This document shows positions 15,759 to 25,097 of a stretch of DNA of 64,000 bases, one piece after another. How positions within the stretch are numbered: position 1 is the stretch's first letter; each line of letters starts with the position of its first letter. Below the pieces are notes generated by a model that worked only from the letters and a program-made list of their open reading frames with translations, had not been told where the DNA came from and searched no databases. Origin of the DNA: Chitinophaga tropicalis (lineage in GTDB: Bacteria; Bacteroidota; Bacteroidia; Chitinophagales; Chitinophagaceae); contig NZ_WRXN01000008.1 of assembly GCF_009758205.1 (NCBI RefSeq), forward strand, positions 186,001-250,000, written 5' to 3'. A program made the translations under genes and the position numbers.

Positions 15759-18142
15759 TATTCTGTTCTCAGGCTTTTAACGGGGTTGGCGATGGCTGTT
15801 TTTATTGCCTGGATACCGATGGTAAATAACGCGATCAATATTGCCAATACTCCGGCTATTAAAAAATACCACCAGGAGACGGTGACGCGGTAAGCAAAAT
15901 CCTGAAGCCATTTATTCATTGCGAACCATACAACAGGAAAGGCGATCACCGCTGCAATAATGATCAGTTTCAGAAAATCCTTTGATAACAGTGTTACAAT
16001 ATTTGATACAGATGCACCCATTACTTTCCTTACTCCTATCTCTTTTGCTCTCTGGACAGTACTGTAAGAGACCAGGCCCAGTAATCCCAGGCAGGATATA
16101 AAGATGGCTAATGAGGCAAAGTTCAGGAATAGTTTTCCGAAGCGTTCTTCACTACGGTACTGCCGGTCAAAGAACTCATCCAGAAAGTAGTAATTGAATG
16201 ATCTTCCGGGTATCAGCTCTTTCCATTTTTTCTCAATTGCAGCGATGGTATTTTGCAGATCTGCAGATGACACCTCTACAGAAACAAACTGGTCATTACG
16301 GGGAGAAATACGCATGCTAAGCGGCTTGATAGGTTCCTGTAAAGAGCGGAAATGAAAGTCTTTCATCACACCGATAATCACTCCTTTACTTTCCCATTGG
16401 CTGAAGCGTTTTCCTATTGCCTGCTCAGGAGAGGAATAGCCAAACATCTTTACGGCTGTTTCGTTGATGATCATCGCCTGTAGCGTATCTGTTTTAAACT
16501 GCTCCGAAAATGCTCTGCCAGCAACAATCTTTATTTTAAACTGGTTGATAAAATCGAAATCAACATAGTAAAGATCAAGGCTGCCAGCCTGCAACTCTCC
16601 TTTGAAGTTCTCTACTTCAGAATATGCCTGCGAATTAACTCCACCCGGAATACTTAATGACATAGCTGTTGACTTAACTCCGGATATCCGGCTCAGCGCT
16701 TCCTTAAAAGCATACCGGGAGGGAGCACCCTGGGTGTCCATCACCAATATCTGATCTTTGTTAAAACCGAGATCCCTGTTACGCATGTAGTTCATCTGGT
16801 TATAAACGATGATCGTAGATACGATCAACCCTATGGCGATCGCAAATTGCGATACCACCAGTACTTTTCTTAATAGTATACCATGGGTGCCGGTCGAAAA
16901 TCTCCCTTTCAAAACTGTTACCGGTTTAAAGGAGGACAATACCAATGCAGGATACAGACCTGCCAGTATACCTATACCTATTGCCGACAGTAACAGGATG
17001 CCCAGGTAACCGGTATGTTCAAAAATGCTTTGGCTGATAGTCTTACCTGCCAGCTGGTTAAACAAAGGGAGCAGCATCCAGCCTAAAAGAACAGCGAGGG
17101 AAAAAGAGATAAGACAAATAATGACGGACTCTCCTATAAACTGTTTTGTGAGCTGTGCCCTTTCTGCTCCTACCACTTTGCGAACACCAACTTCCCTGGC
17201 ACGTTCTGCAGAACGTGCTGTAGTGAGATTGATAAAGTTAAAGCAGGCGATCAGCATAATGAATATAGCTATGATGGAGAATATGCATACATTGGTAATG
17301 TTCCCTTTTTTCTGGCCATCCCGGGTAGAATGCAGATAAACATCCCTTAAAGGTTCAAGCAGTAAAGTAGTGTATACCTGAGATTGCTTCATTGCTGCTC
17401 CGGTATGTTTCTCAAGAAAGGCGGGGAGCTTTCTCTCTAACGCTCCGGGGTCAGCTCCGGGCTTCAGTAATAAGTAACCATAAGCGCCGTAACCGCCCCA
17501 ATTGTTATCCATCTTTGGATCCCATAGTTTGACCATAGTGGTTAATGACATCACTATATCTCCCTTTATCTGCGAATTTTCAGGGATGTCTTTCATAATG
17601 CCTGTAACTTTTACAGGATAGCCGTCTTCCTCTATCTGTAAGGTCTGGCCAATGGGGGATTCTTTTCCGAAATATTTTTTGGCGGCTGTTTCTGAAAGCA
17701 CAACGCTGAAGGGCTCTTTCAGGGCCGTTTGCGGATTGCCTGCAAGCAGGCCAAAATCAAATACATTAAAGAATGAGGAGTCTGCCCAGAGAATACTTCC
17801 TTCCTGGAATTCTGCCGCTTCTTTTCGTACCATAACCTTATTTGCACGGGTAACACGTACAAAAGACGCTACTTCCGGAAAGTCATTTTTCAGATTGGGA
17901 GGCACACCCCATGGTGCGAGGCTTTCATGAATAATATCGGTTGGTGTTTTAAGATCGGCTACAATACGGTAAATACGCTCAGATCTGCTATGGAATGAAT
18001 CATAGCTTAATTCAAATCTTACGTAAAGGAAAATGAGAAACCCTGCAGTCATCCCGACAGCCAATCCCATGATATTGATCAATGAAAATATCTTATGCCT
18101 CCATAGATTACGAAAAGCGATTTTGAAGTAATTTCTAAGCAT
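15758..18142 (-). CDS. MacB/FtsX-type ABC transporter permease
   Basis: A 794-residue inner-membrane protein with the double FtsX layout common in Bacteroidota: TM1 near residues 20-42 after LRNYFKIAFRNLWRHKIFS, a MacB-like periplasmic core (about 45-250), FtsX permease block 1 (about 285-410, TARSAERAREVGVRKVVGA), a second periplasmic core (about 445-640) and FtsX block 2 (about 670-785, RAKEIGVRKVMGASVSNIV). Such proteins pair with an ATPase to move lipoproteins, peptides or drugs or to transmit mechanical force. No ATPase gene is adjacent, so it probably uses one encoded elsewhere. It converges on the DUF6520 gene. Confidence 0.9.
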   Translation of the reverse strand: MLRNYFKIAFRNLWRHKIFSLINIMGLAVGMTAGFLIFLYVRFELSYDSFHSRSERIYRIVADLKTPTDIIHESLAPWGVPPNLKNDFPEVASFVRVTRANKVMVRKEAAEFQEGSILWADSSFFNVFDFGLLAGNPQTALKEPFSVVLSETAAKKYFGKESPIGQTLQIEEDGYPVKVTGIMKDIPENSQIKGDIVMSLTTMVKLWDPKMDNNWGGYGAYGYLLLKPGADPGALERKLPAFLEKHTGAAMKQSQVYTTLLLEPLRDVYLHSTRDGQKKGNITNVCIFSIIAIFIMLIACFNFINLTTARSAERAREVGVRKVVGAERAQLTKQFIGESVIICLISFSLAVLLGWMLLPLFNQLAGKTISQSIFEHTGYLGILLLSAIGIGILAGLYPALVLSSFKPVTVLKGRFSTGTHGILLRKVLVVSQFAIAIGLIVSTIIVYNQMNYMRNRDLGFNKDQILVMDTQGAPSRYAFKEALSRISGVKSTAMSLSIPGGVNSQAYSEVENFKGELQAGSLDLYYVDFDFINQFKIKIVAGRAFSEQFKTDTLQAMIINETAVKMFGYSSPEQAIGKRFSQWESKGVIIGVMKDFHFRSLQEPIKPLSMRISPRNDQFVSVEVSSADLQNTIAAIEKKWKELIPGRSFNYYFLDEFFDRQYRSEERFGKLFLNFASLAIFISCLGLLGLVSYSTVQRAKEIGVRKVMGASVSNIVTLLSKDFLKLIIIAAVIAFPVVWFAMNKWLQDFAYRVTVSWWYFLIAGVLAILIALFTIGIQAIKTAIANPVKSLRTE

Positions 18143-18202
18143 AGTTGAATGTACAATAAAGTCCGGGGAAAGCCGGCAAAGAAAGCACCAGATCTTAAAT
18201 AA

Positions 18203-18301
18203 ATGAAAATCAACAACCTAAATCCAATATCAATAAAAAAACCGTTCAATTTTGAAATGAAATGTCCGGTTTTGGCACATCTGCCAAAATGGTTTAAATA
18301 A
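18203..18301 (+). CDS. Possible small ORF (32 codons)
   Basis: An open frame from ATG 18203 to TAA 18299-18301, encoding a basic 32-residue peptide beginning MKINNLNPISIKK and ending AHLPKWFK, with one Cys. Its only support is position: it lies alone in a 530-bp gap and a good terminator (18361-18386) follows 60 bp after its stop with no other plus-strand gene to terminate. It may be a chance frame. No function is proposed. Confidence 0.2.
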   Translation: MKINNLNPISIKKPFNFEMKCPVLAHLPKWFK

Positions 18302-18360
18302 GTACCGTATAGAAAAAGAAAGAAGATAGTGAAGGAGTAATATTCTTTTTCCAGATAGGT

Positions 18361-18386
18361 AAAAGCCATGCTTACACATGGCTTTT
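18361..18386 (+). terminator. Intrinsic terminator in the gap before the epoxide hydrolase
   Basis: Bases 18361-18370 pair exactly with 18377-18386 (10 bp, loop cttaca), followed by ttattattttt on the plus strand. No recognised plus-strand gene ends just before it. It may close a small transcript, possibly the 32-codon frame at 18203. From here to 18678 I see only AT-rich leader sequence. Confidence 0.6.
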
Positions 18387-18678
18387 ATTATTTTTATCAA
18401 GATCAAACTTTACCGTTATAAATACGTTTAAAGGTAAAAAACCTTTATCTTTAAATTCAGCTGTTAACCGGTTATATATTGACAAGAACGTTAGAGAAAC
18501 TTCAGTTTGACGGAGGATGCTTAATCTTTGATTTTATTAATACTATAAATACGCGGAAACCTGCATCTGCTCGCGTATGACTTTACGGAATATTTTCCTT
18601 TCAGACATGACGGGCATAATATGCCATCTAATATCACCCCTGTCTAAAACTGTAGCTTTTATACAACCTAACATTGTT

Positions 18679-19881
18679 ATGAACAAGTTCTATCCCATTT
18701 TCTTTGCACTACTCGTATTGAACATCACTAGTTCTCATTCACAAACCTACAAAACATCAGTAATGAAAAACGTAACAGAATTCAAAGTAGCTGTCTCTCA
18801 ACAAGTATTGGATGATCTGAAAAACCGTTTGCAGAATACCCGCTGGCCAGGTGAGGCGCAGGGCTCAGGCTGGGACTATGGCACCAGTGAATCTTACCTG
18901 CAGGACCTGGTCCGTTATTGGCTGTCTGAATATGACTGGCGCAAGCAAGAGTCTTTCCTTAACCAATATCCGCAATACATTGCAGATGTGAATGGGCTAA
19001 AGATCCACTTTCAGTATATCAAAGGAAAAGGTAAAAATGCGAAACCACTCATACTGACGCATGGCTGGCCGGACAGTTATTACCGCTTTCATAAAATCAT
19101 TCCATTACTAACTGAAGGTGATCAAAGCTTTGACCTGGTGATACCATCTATTCCTGGTTTTGGTTTCTCTGAAAAAACGGCCCTTAGCAGTGGAGATGTT
19201 GCTGACCTATGGAAAATACTGATGACAGAGAACCTTGGTTATGAGAAATTCTATGCGGCCGGTGGTGATATAGGTATGGAAGTCACTAAAGCATTAGTTT
19301 CAAAATATCCTGACGTAGTGGCGGGAGCACATTTTACTGATGTTGGTTATCCCAGGGGGCAGGAAGATCCGGCTACTATGACTGAAGCTGAAAAGAAATT
19401 TGCACAGGATGTACAACAGTGGTGGTATGCTGAAGGGGCTTATGCTATGGTACATTCTACGAAGCCGCAATCTTTGGCTTACGGCCTGAACGATTCGCCG
19501 GTTGCTCTTGCCAGCTGGGTACTGAGTTTTATCAATGCCGGCGCAACACCTGATATAATTGAGCGGGCATTTGGCGGCAGGGATGAGTTGCTTACCAATA
19601 TAATGATCTATTGGGTTACACAGACTATTGCGACTTCTGTCAGGATGTATAAAACGGGGGCAATTACTCAGTGGGATAATTCACAGTCGTTAAAGAAAAG
19701 TAATGTACCGGCCGGGGTGGCGGTGTTTCCGAGGGAAGCGCAATTTCCTAAGGAGTGGGCGGAGCGTTTTGTGAATGTGGTTAGTTTTAGGAAAATGGGG
19801 GAAGGTGGGCATTTTGCGGCGCTTGAGGTTCCGGATGTTTTTGCGGAAGAGCTTAGGAGTTTTTTTTATAGTATTAATTAA
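18679..19881 (+). CDS. Exported epoxide hydrolase family alpha/beta hydrolase (EHN domain)
   Basis: About 400 residues. An epoxide hydrolase N-terminal lid (EHN) domain precedes an alpha/beta-hydrolase core. Visible are the oxyanion motif HGWPDSYYRF, the nucleophile elbow AAGGDIGMEV with the Asp in GGDIG, and the C-terminal histidine block GEGGHFAALE. These enzymes open epoxides to diols through an Asp-ester intermediate. The frame is open from 18577, but ATG 18679 gives a clean signal peptide (MNKFYPIFFALLVLNITSSH), so a periplasmic location is likely. A cytoplasmic form could start at the later ATG (MKNVTEF). The gene stands alone and ends at a terminator shared with yceI. The natural substrate is unknown. 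Confidence 0.85.
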   Translation: MNKFYPIFFALLVLNITSSHSQTYKTSVMKNVTEFKVAVSQQVLDDLKNRLQNTRWPGEAQGSGWDYGTSESYLQDLVRYWLSEYDWRKQESFLNQYPQYIADVNGLKIHFQYIKGKGKNAKPLILTHGWPDSYYRFHKIIPLLTEGDQSFDLVIPSIPGFGFSEKTALSSGDVADLWKILMTENLGYEKFYAAGGDIGMEVTKALVSKYPDVVAGAHFTDVGYPRGQEDPATMTEAEKKFAQDVQQWWYAEGAYAMVHSTKPQSLAYGLNDSPVALASWVLSFINAGATPDIIERAFGGRDELLTNIMIYWVTQTIATSVRMYKTGAITQWDNSQSLKKSNVPAGVAVFPREAQFPKEWAERFVNVVSFRKMGEGGHFAALEVPDVFAEELRSFFYSIN

Positions 19882-19914
19882 AGTGTAGTTGTTAGATTTG
19901 GTTTGTATAGAGTC

Positions 19915-19951
19915 AAAAGAAAGGTTTCGCCTTCGGCGAAACCTTTCTTTT
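19915..19951. terminator. Bidirectional terminator
   Basis: Bases 19915-19930 pair perfectly with 19936-19951 (16 bp plus one closing pair, loop ttc), with A-run and T-run flanks. It lies between the convergent epoxide hydrolase and YceI-family genes. Confidence 0.85.
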
Positions 19952-19962
19952 AGCGGAATTCT

Positions 19963-20637
19963 TTATTTCTTCGCGGCCTTCAGGCTAAAACCGATCTCAA
20001 CGTCTTTGCTGATCACCCAGTTTTCAGGGCTACCTTCAGTTTTGTAGTTGATACCCCAGGCAGTTCTGTCGATCACGAACTTTGCGTTAGCTGTAACATC
20101 ATTTTCACCAACAGTGATCTGTGCAGGGAAAGTGATGTTCAGGGTGCTGTCTTTCAATGTCAGGTTACCGCTGATAAGATTAGTAGCGCCGGGAAGCAGG
20201 CTTTTCTCTTTGGTGCTGTCATAAGGAGCTACACCGGTAATAACGAATTTCGCTGTTGGATACTTAGCAGCATCAAAGAAGTCAGGGCTTTTCAGGTGGC
20301 CATCCAGGTCAGTTGATTTCTTATCCTTCTCAGTAACAGATGCCGGATCTGTTGTCAGTGTATTCAGGTTAACGTCGAAGCTACCACCGGTAACTGCTCC
20401 GTTTTCTACGTTGAGGCTACCATCCACTACTTTGATGGCTCCGAAACGTGGTGCAAATCCGCCTTTGTGCGTAGCACGCCACTGAACGGATGTAGCTGCG
20501 GTGTCAATAGCATAAGCTGTGCCTGTGGCTACAGCTGCTTCTTTCTTTTCCTCTGTCTTTGCCTGATTTGTAGAGGCGCCACCACATGCTGCCAATGTGA
20601 GCAGCAGGATAAAAGCAGGTACTACTGTTTGCTTCAT
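19963..20637 (-). CDS. YceI family lipoprotein
   Basis: A 224-residue protein with a lipoprotein signal (lipobox LLTLAACGG, Cys18) and a YceI lipocalin-like barrel (about 42-222). Typical YceI features are SVQWRATHKGGF near the barrel start, a GSFDVNLNTLTTD strand, DGHLKSPDFFDAAKYPTAKF and the terminal KDVEIGFSLKA strand. YceI proteins bind long isoprenoid or fatty acyl chains in the periplasm; their exact role is uncertain. A short Ala/Lys/Glu-rich linker follows the lipidated cysteine. It is a single gene, divergent from the TonB receptor. Confidence 0.9.
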   Translation of the reverse strand: MKQTVVPAFILLLTLAACGGASTNQAKTEEKKEAAVATGTAYAIDTAATSVQWRATHKGGFAPRFGAIKVVDGSLNVENGAVTGGSFDVNLNTLTTDPASVTEKDKKSTDLDGHLKSPDFFDAAKYPTAKFVITGVAPYDSTKEKSLLPGATNLISGNLTLKDSTLNITFPAQITVGENDVTANAKFVIDRTAWGINYKTEGSPENWVISKDVEIGFSLKAAKK

Positions 20638-20798
20638 AATTTCAAGTTAAATTAAAAATTATATACCGTTCTCTAAATTAATGAATTGCGTTTAACCGGC
20701 AATAGAACAGGTAAAAAAGAATATCAAGCTTCCTTTCCGACCGTCTTCCGCCGATATTAAAAAGGGATTAAAATTAGTAGTTGTTGTGAAATAAATTA

Positions 20799-20812
20799 TT
20801 AGACTAGCCTAA
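20799..20812. promoter_or_regulatory. DtxR/MntR-like palindromic operator before the TonB receptor
   Basis: TTAGACTAGCCTAA is palindromic except for one base pair and lies 38 bp before the TonB receptor ATG. It shares the TTAG...TAGCCTAA core of the DtxR operator (14 of 19 positions to the consensus as I remember it). Metal-dependent DtxR/MntR-type repressors occur in Bacteroidota, so iron- or manganese-controlled expression is a reasonable guess. No such regulator gene is in the window. Confidence 0.4.
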
Positions 20813-20850
20813 ATTTATATTTTCACACATTTAAATTCCATACCGGAAAA

Positions 20851-23310
20851 ATGAAGAATATACTGTCAATCGTGCTTGTTTCATTATTTGTTACCTCATT
20901 GAAAGCTCAAACTGTTACTATCCAGGGAAAGGTCACCTCTGATAACAAGCCTGTTCCCTATGCAGGTATTACCCTGATGGGAACAGGCTTTGGAGGAATA
21001 GCCGACAGTTCAGGAAACTATCTCATTAAAAATGTTCCCAGGGGGAATTATATACTTCAGGCGTCTTACTTAGGATATGAACATTTTGAAAAGAGGGTTT
21101 CACTGGGAGCGGCGGATAAAATAAAGCTCGATATTTTGCTGGTTGCAGGTAATAAAATGCTGAATGAGCTGGTAGTAACAGGTGTTTCCAGGGCCACGCT
21201 GATCCGGGAAAACCCGGTTGCCATTGTGAGCGTCTCCCCTAAACAAATTGAACAAACAAGTGAAAGTAACATTATTGATGTGCTGGTAAAAAATGTTCCG
21301 GGGTTAAATGCCGTGAAAACGGGGCCTAATATTTCAAAACCATTTATTCGCGGGCTTGGGTATAACCGGGTTCTGACCTTGTACGACGGTATTCGCCAGG
21401 AAGGGCAGCAATGGGGAGATGAACACGGGATTGAAGTGGATGCCTACAACATTGACAGGGCTGAAGTTATTAAAGGTCCGGCAAGCCTCATGTATGGTTC
21501 TGATGCTTTGGCCGGAGTTGTGAGTTTTTTCCCTTTCATACCTGATTATAATGACGGGAGGCTGCATGGGAAGATTACAAGTGAATATCAGACAAATAAT
21601 AATTTAACCGGTGAAGGCTTGCGGCTGGATTATAATAAAGCGCATTTTCTCTTTGCGGTCCGTGGTTCTTATCGTATGGCAAAAGACTATCGTAATCCGG
21701 TTGACGGCAGGGTATATCTCACCAACTTTAACGAGAAGAACCTTTCCGCACTTTTAGGATATAAAACAGACAAGGGGTTTACTCATTTCAACTTTACCCT
21801 GTATGACAACCGCCAGGGAATACCTGATGGCAGCCGTGATTCGCTGACAAGGAAATTCACCCGGCAGATCTATGAGGGCGACCAGGACACTGTTAAAAAT
21901 CGCCCGGTTGTTTCTGAGGCTGATCTGAATTCCTATAAGGTCCCTGCCCTATCGCAGCATATCCAGCATTACAGGGCATACCTGCACAGTTTCTACCAGG
22001 CAGGCAACGGTAGTGTTGATCTGCTGTCAGGTGTACAACAGAATATCCGCAGGGAATATAATCACCCTACGGCACCTGGTCAGGCCGGTATGTATGTCAG
22101 GCTGAATACGTTTAACTATGGTCTGAGGTATAATGCGCCACAGTTTGCAGGTATTGAAACGTCTATCGGTCTTAACGGGATGTTACAGAATAATAAAAGC
22201 CTGGATGCTACAGACTTTCCTATTCCTGATTATAATTTGCATGATGGTGGTGTGTATATACATACAAAGTGGAAATACGATAAATTGAATGTTAGCGGAG
22301 GGATACGCTATGACATACGTTCTGTACAATGGAATGATTTCTATATAAAAGCAAACTCCATAACAGGATTTGATGAGCATATCAATATTCCTGATACAGC
22401 TAACAGTACTTTACAATTTGCCGGGTACAAGAAAAATTTTCAGGGTTTATCAGCAAGCCTGGGAGCGACGTTCCAGGCAACAAGCCAGATCAGCCTGAAG
22501 GCTAATATCGGACGGGCTTACCGGGCTCCGAACATTACTGAAATGGCTTCTAACGGACTTGACCCGGGTGCACATATTATTTACTTAGGCAACAAGGGTT
22601 TCAGTCCGGAGTTCTCTTTACAGGAAGATATAGGGGTAAGCGCGAGGTTCAGGGACTTTTCTGCTGATCTGAGTTTATTCAATAATAATATCCGGAATTA
22701 TATTTACCTGAACCTGGTAACAGGTGCGAACGGAAATGCAGTTACAGATGCACAGGGGAATAAAACCTACCAGTATCAACAGTCTGCAGCGCAGCTGTAT
22801 GGGACAGAGATCTGGTTCGCCATTCATCCTGAAAATTTACGTGGGTTCAGATTTGATAATAGCCTGGCTGTTGTGTATGGTTTCAATAAAAAAGCGGTCT
22901 ACAAGTATAAAGGCGTTGATGGGGAATATCTTCCTTTCATTCCACCATTAAAACTCCTCAGCTCTGTTTCGCAGGTAATAAAACCTGTATCGAAATACTT
23001 TTCGTCCCTGACCCCGAAAATTGAGATGGAATTCTCTGCTGCACAAAACAGGTATTTAGGTTTGAATAATACCGAAACGCCGACACCTGCGTATACTCTA
23101 TTTAATGTTAGTCTTTCGACAGAAGTAAAATATTCGGGTACACGGACGTTGCAGGTCCAATTCCAGGTAAATAACCTGTTTGACGTAGCATATCAATCGA
23201 ATTTAAGCCGGTTAAAATATTTTGAGTATTATGCTCAGTCGCCTAACGGGCGGTCGGGTATTTACAATATGGGAAGAAATATTGGGGTAAAAGTAGCCGT
23301 ACCTTTCTGA
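20851..23310 (+). CDS. TonB-dependent receptor, metal/siderophore-type
   Basis: An 819-residue outer-membrane receptor: signal peptide (1-19), carboxypeptidase-regulatory-like domain (about 22-105), plug (about 118-225) and beta-barrel to the terminal Phe (VKVAVPF). The plug contains RGLGYNRVLTLYDGIRQEG followed by QWGDEHGIEVD and VIKGPASLMYGSDALAGVV. This resembles receptors for metals or metal chelates rather than the SusC oligosaccharide class, and no SusD gene follows. The DtxR-like palindrome at 20799-20812 points to metal control. The gene is monocistronic; about 370 bp follow before the cold-shock gene. The substrate cannot be named from sequence. Confidence 0.88.
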   Translation: MKNILSIVLVSLFVTSLKAQTVTIQGKVTSDNKPVPYAGITLMGTGFGGIADSSGNYLIKNVPRGNYILQASYLGYEHFEKRVSLGAADKIKLDILLVAGNKMLNELVVTGVSRATLIRENPVAIVSVSPKQIEQTSESNIIDVLVKNVPGLNAVKTGPNISKPFIRGLGYNRVLTLYDGIRQEGQQWGDEHGIEVDAYNIDRAEVIKGPASLMYGSDALAGVVSFFPFIPDYNDGRLHGKITSEYQTNNNLTGEGLRLDYNKAHFLFAVRGSYRMAKDYRNPVDGRVYLTNFNEKNLSALLGYKTDKGFTHFNFTLYDNRQGIPDGSRDSLTRKFTRQIYEGDQDTVKNRPVVSEADLNSYKVPALSQHIQHYRAYLHSFYQAGNGSVDLLSGVQQNIRREYNHPTAPGQAGMYVRLNTFNYGLRYNAPQFAGIETSIGLNGMLQNNKSLDATDFPIPDYNLHDGGVYIHTKWKYDKLNVSGGIRYDIRSVQWNDFYIKANSITGFDEHINIPDTANSTLQFAGYKKNFQGLSASLGATFQATSQISLKANIGRAYRAPNITEMASNGLDPGAHIIYLGNKGFSPEFSLQEDIGVSARFRDFSADLSLFNNNIRNYIYLNLVTGANGNAVTDAQGNKTYQYQQSAAQLYGTEIWFAIHPENLRGFRFDNSLAVVYGFNKKAVYKYKGVDGEYLPFIPPLKLLSSVSQVIKPVSKYFSSLTPKIEMEFSAAQNRYLGLNNTETPTPAYTLFNVSLSTEVKYSGTRTLQVQFQVNNLFDVAYQSNLSRLKYFEYYAQSPNGRSGIYNMGRNIGVKVAVPF

Positions 23311-23447
23311 GTAATGGAAACTTTTATCTATCAAAATATTTTTTACTATTTTTTTGGAGGGAAGCTGCCAGATGAGCGTTGGGGCCGGACCAGATTAAGC
23401 ATTTTCCAAATAATCGCACATTTATTCGATTTTAAGACCTATCTTCA

Positions 23448-23561
23448 TTAAATTATATCAGGCTCCTGCCTCGGCTTCTTCTGATTTAGTCTGGATAATT
23501 TCTTTTCTTCCTCAGTCTTCGCTTTTCCAGCTGCCGCTTTTTTTATATTTAAAGCTTTCAT
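23448..23561 (-). CDS. Possible small lysine-rich protein (37 codons)
   Basis: An open frame in the 369-bp gap between the TonB receptor and the cold-shock gene, minus strand, ATG at 23559-23561 and TAA at 23448-23450. The product begins MKALNIKKAAAGKAKTEEEK and is highly basic with an Ala/Lys/Glu composition more like a real small protein than random AT-rich DNA. There is no clear ribosome-binding site or promoter. Nothing else stands out in this gap. Confidence 0.3.
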   Translation of the reverse strand: MKALNIKKAAAGKAKTEEEKKLSRLNQKKPRQEPDII

Positions 23562-23679
23562 ATTATGAGTATTTTGTTGGCATACAGCCTGAAGGGAATC
23601 GAGTCCTGAATATATATGATGTTGATTGATATGACAGAATTATTACGCAATAATGCGATTTAACTAAAACCAGGTAAGT

Positions 23680-24132
23680 ATGGGTGATTCATTTTCAAAA
23701 AAAGAGAACAGAAACAAAAAAGCAAAAGCGAAAGAAGATAAGGCGCAAAGAATGAAGGAGCGGAAAGCGAATAATAACAAAGGCAAGAGCCTGGAAGATA
23801 TGCTGGCTTATGTGGATGAAAATGGAAACCTCAGCGCTGTACCTCCGAAAGAAACCAGAATTGAAATAGATTCGAAAGACATCCAGATCGGCGCTACTCC
23901 CCGGCCTCCGGAAGATACGACCAGAACCGGAATTGTCACATTCTTTAATACCTCAAAAGGATTTGGATTTATAACTGACGATAAGTCGAAGGAAAGTATA
24001 TTCTTTCATGTTAACGAGTTATCCGAACCTGTGAAAGAAAAAGATAAGGTATCTTTTATGCGGGAAAGAGGTGCGAGAGGCTATAATGCGATTGCAGTAA
24101 GGAAAGCAGATCCCGGAGCAAAAACCCCCTGA
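23680..24132 (+). CDS. Cold-shock domain protein with lysine-rich N-terminal extension
   Basis: A 150-residue protein. Residues about 84-146 form a cold-shock domain with both RNA-binding motifs: KGFGFIT (RNP1) and IFFHV (RNP2), opening with TGIVTFFNTSKGFG. The first 80 residues are a charged extension (SKKENRNKKAKAKEDKAQ and further Lys/Glu), then a short segment SLEDMLAYVDENGNLSAVPP seen in several Bacteroidota cold-shock proteins. It probably acts as a cytoplasmic RNA chaperone; the basic extension may add nucleic-acid affinity. It converges on the AraC gene. Confidence 0.9.
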   Translation: MGDSFSKKENRNKKAKAKEDKAQRMKERKANNNKGKSLEDMLAYVDENGNLSAVPPKETRIEIDSKDIQIGATPRPPEDTTRTGIVTFFNTSKGFGFITDDKSKESIFFHVNELSEPVKEKDKVSFMRERGARGYNAIAVRKADPGAKTP

Positions 24133-24173
24133 CAGTTGTTTTAACCAGCCTATATAGCCGGATTTTTATACTT

Positions 24174-25088
24174 TTAGTTAAACGAAGCCCGAAACTCCAA
24201 TGGCGATTGATTTGTTTTGCTTTTGAATAACCGGCTGAAAGTCTGCGAATGTTCAAAACCGAGCTGATATGCAATCTCGCTAACAGACAGATCTGTTGTA
24301 GATAGTTTCTCTTTGGCCTTTTCAATCAGCTTTTCATGAATGTGTTGCTGGGTGGTTTGCCCTGTCAGTACTTTGAGCATCCGGCTCAGGTAGCTTACAG
24401 ATATGTTTAATTTGCCGGAAAGATACTGGACCGTAGGCAGTCCTTTTGTAATTACGTCATCGTTTAAATAATCATTCAATAGTTCTTCCAAGCGATCAAG
24501 GACCTGATGATTTGCTTTTTTGCGTGTGATGAACTGACGGTGATAAAAGCGTTCTGCATAGCTTAACAGGGTCTCCAAATGCGCGATGACAATGCCCTGG
24601 CTAAAATTATCAATATTTGAGTGATATTCCTGCTGAATATTCTGAATGATAGTATTGATAATATTTTCTTCTTTATTGGAAAGGAAAAGCGCTTCATTTA
24701 CAGAATAACCAAAATACTCGTACCGTTTTATCGTTTTCGCCAAAGATGTATTCCAGAGAAAGTCCGGATGAATAAACAGTATCCATCCGGAGTGCGCTAC
24801 ATCAGAATTCTGTGTAGCCTCAATCCGTATTACCTGGTTGGGAGCTGTAAACAACATCACACCGGCATCAAAATCATATTGTTGCTGACCATACATCATT
24901 CTGATGCCTGCGGTCCCTCTTTTAACAGCGATTGAGTACCCGTCAAAAATGATACCGGCGGGAAGGGCCCGGATATTTATTGTTGCATAGTCAACCACAC
25001 TGATTGATGGATGTTCCGGTCCTGGTAATCCGCAGGACCGGTGAAGCTCTGTTATCGTTTTAAAATGTATTAAACCTGATTTCGGCAT
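24174..25088 (-). CDS. AraC family transcriptional regulator
   Basis: A 304-residue regulator with an N-terminal cupin-like sensing domain (about 20-170, including MYGQQQYDFDAGVMLFTAPNQ) and a C-terminal AraC double helix-turn-helix (about 205-300). The latter shows TVQYLSGKLNISVSYLSRML in helix-turn-helix 1 and VSEIAYQLGFEHSQTFSRLF in helix-turn-helix 2, the standard hallmark. It starts 9 bp after the alcohol dehydrogenase gene ends, same strand, so the pair is very likely one operon and the regulator may control the dehydrogenase. The effector is unknown. Confidence 0.9.
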   Translation of the reverse strand: MPKSGLIHFKTITELHRSCGLPGPEHPSISVVDYATINIRALPAGIIFDGYSIAVKRGTAGIRMMYGQQQYDFDAGVMLFTAPNQVIRIEATQNSDVAHSGWILFIHPDFLWNTSLAKTIKRYEYFGYSVNEALFLSNKEENIINTIIQNIQQEYHSNIDNFSQGIVIAHLETLLSYAERFYHRQFITRKKANHQVLDRLEELLNDYLNDDVITKGLPTVQYLSGKLNISVSYLSRMLKVLTGQTTQQHIHEKLIEKAKEKLSTTDLSVSEIAYQLGFEHSQTFSRLFKSKTNQSPLEFRASFN

Positions 25089-25097
25089 TTTGCAAAA

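Noticed and set aside
18079..18369. Minus-strand 96-codon frame upstream of the ABC permease
   Set aside because: Overlaps the N-terminal coding part of the permease in another frame and the terminator at 18361-18386; composition is AT-driven Phe/Ile/Tyr.
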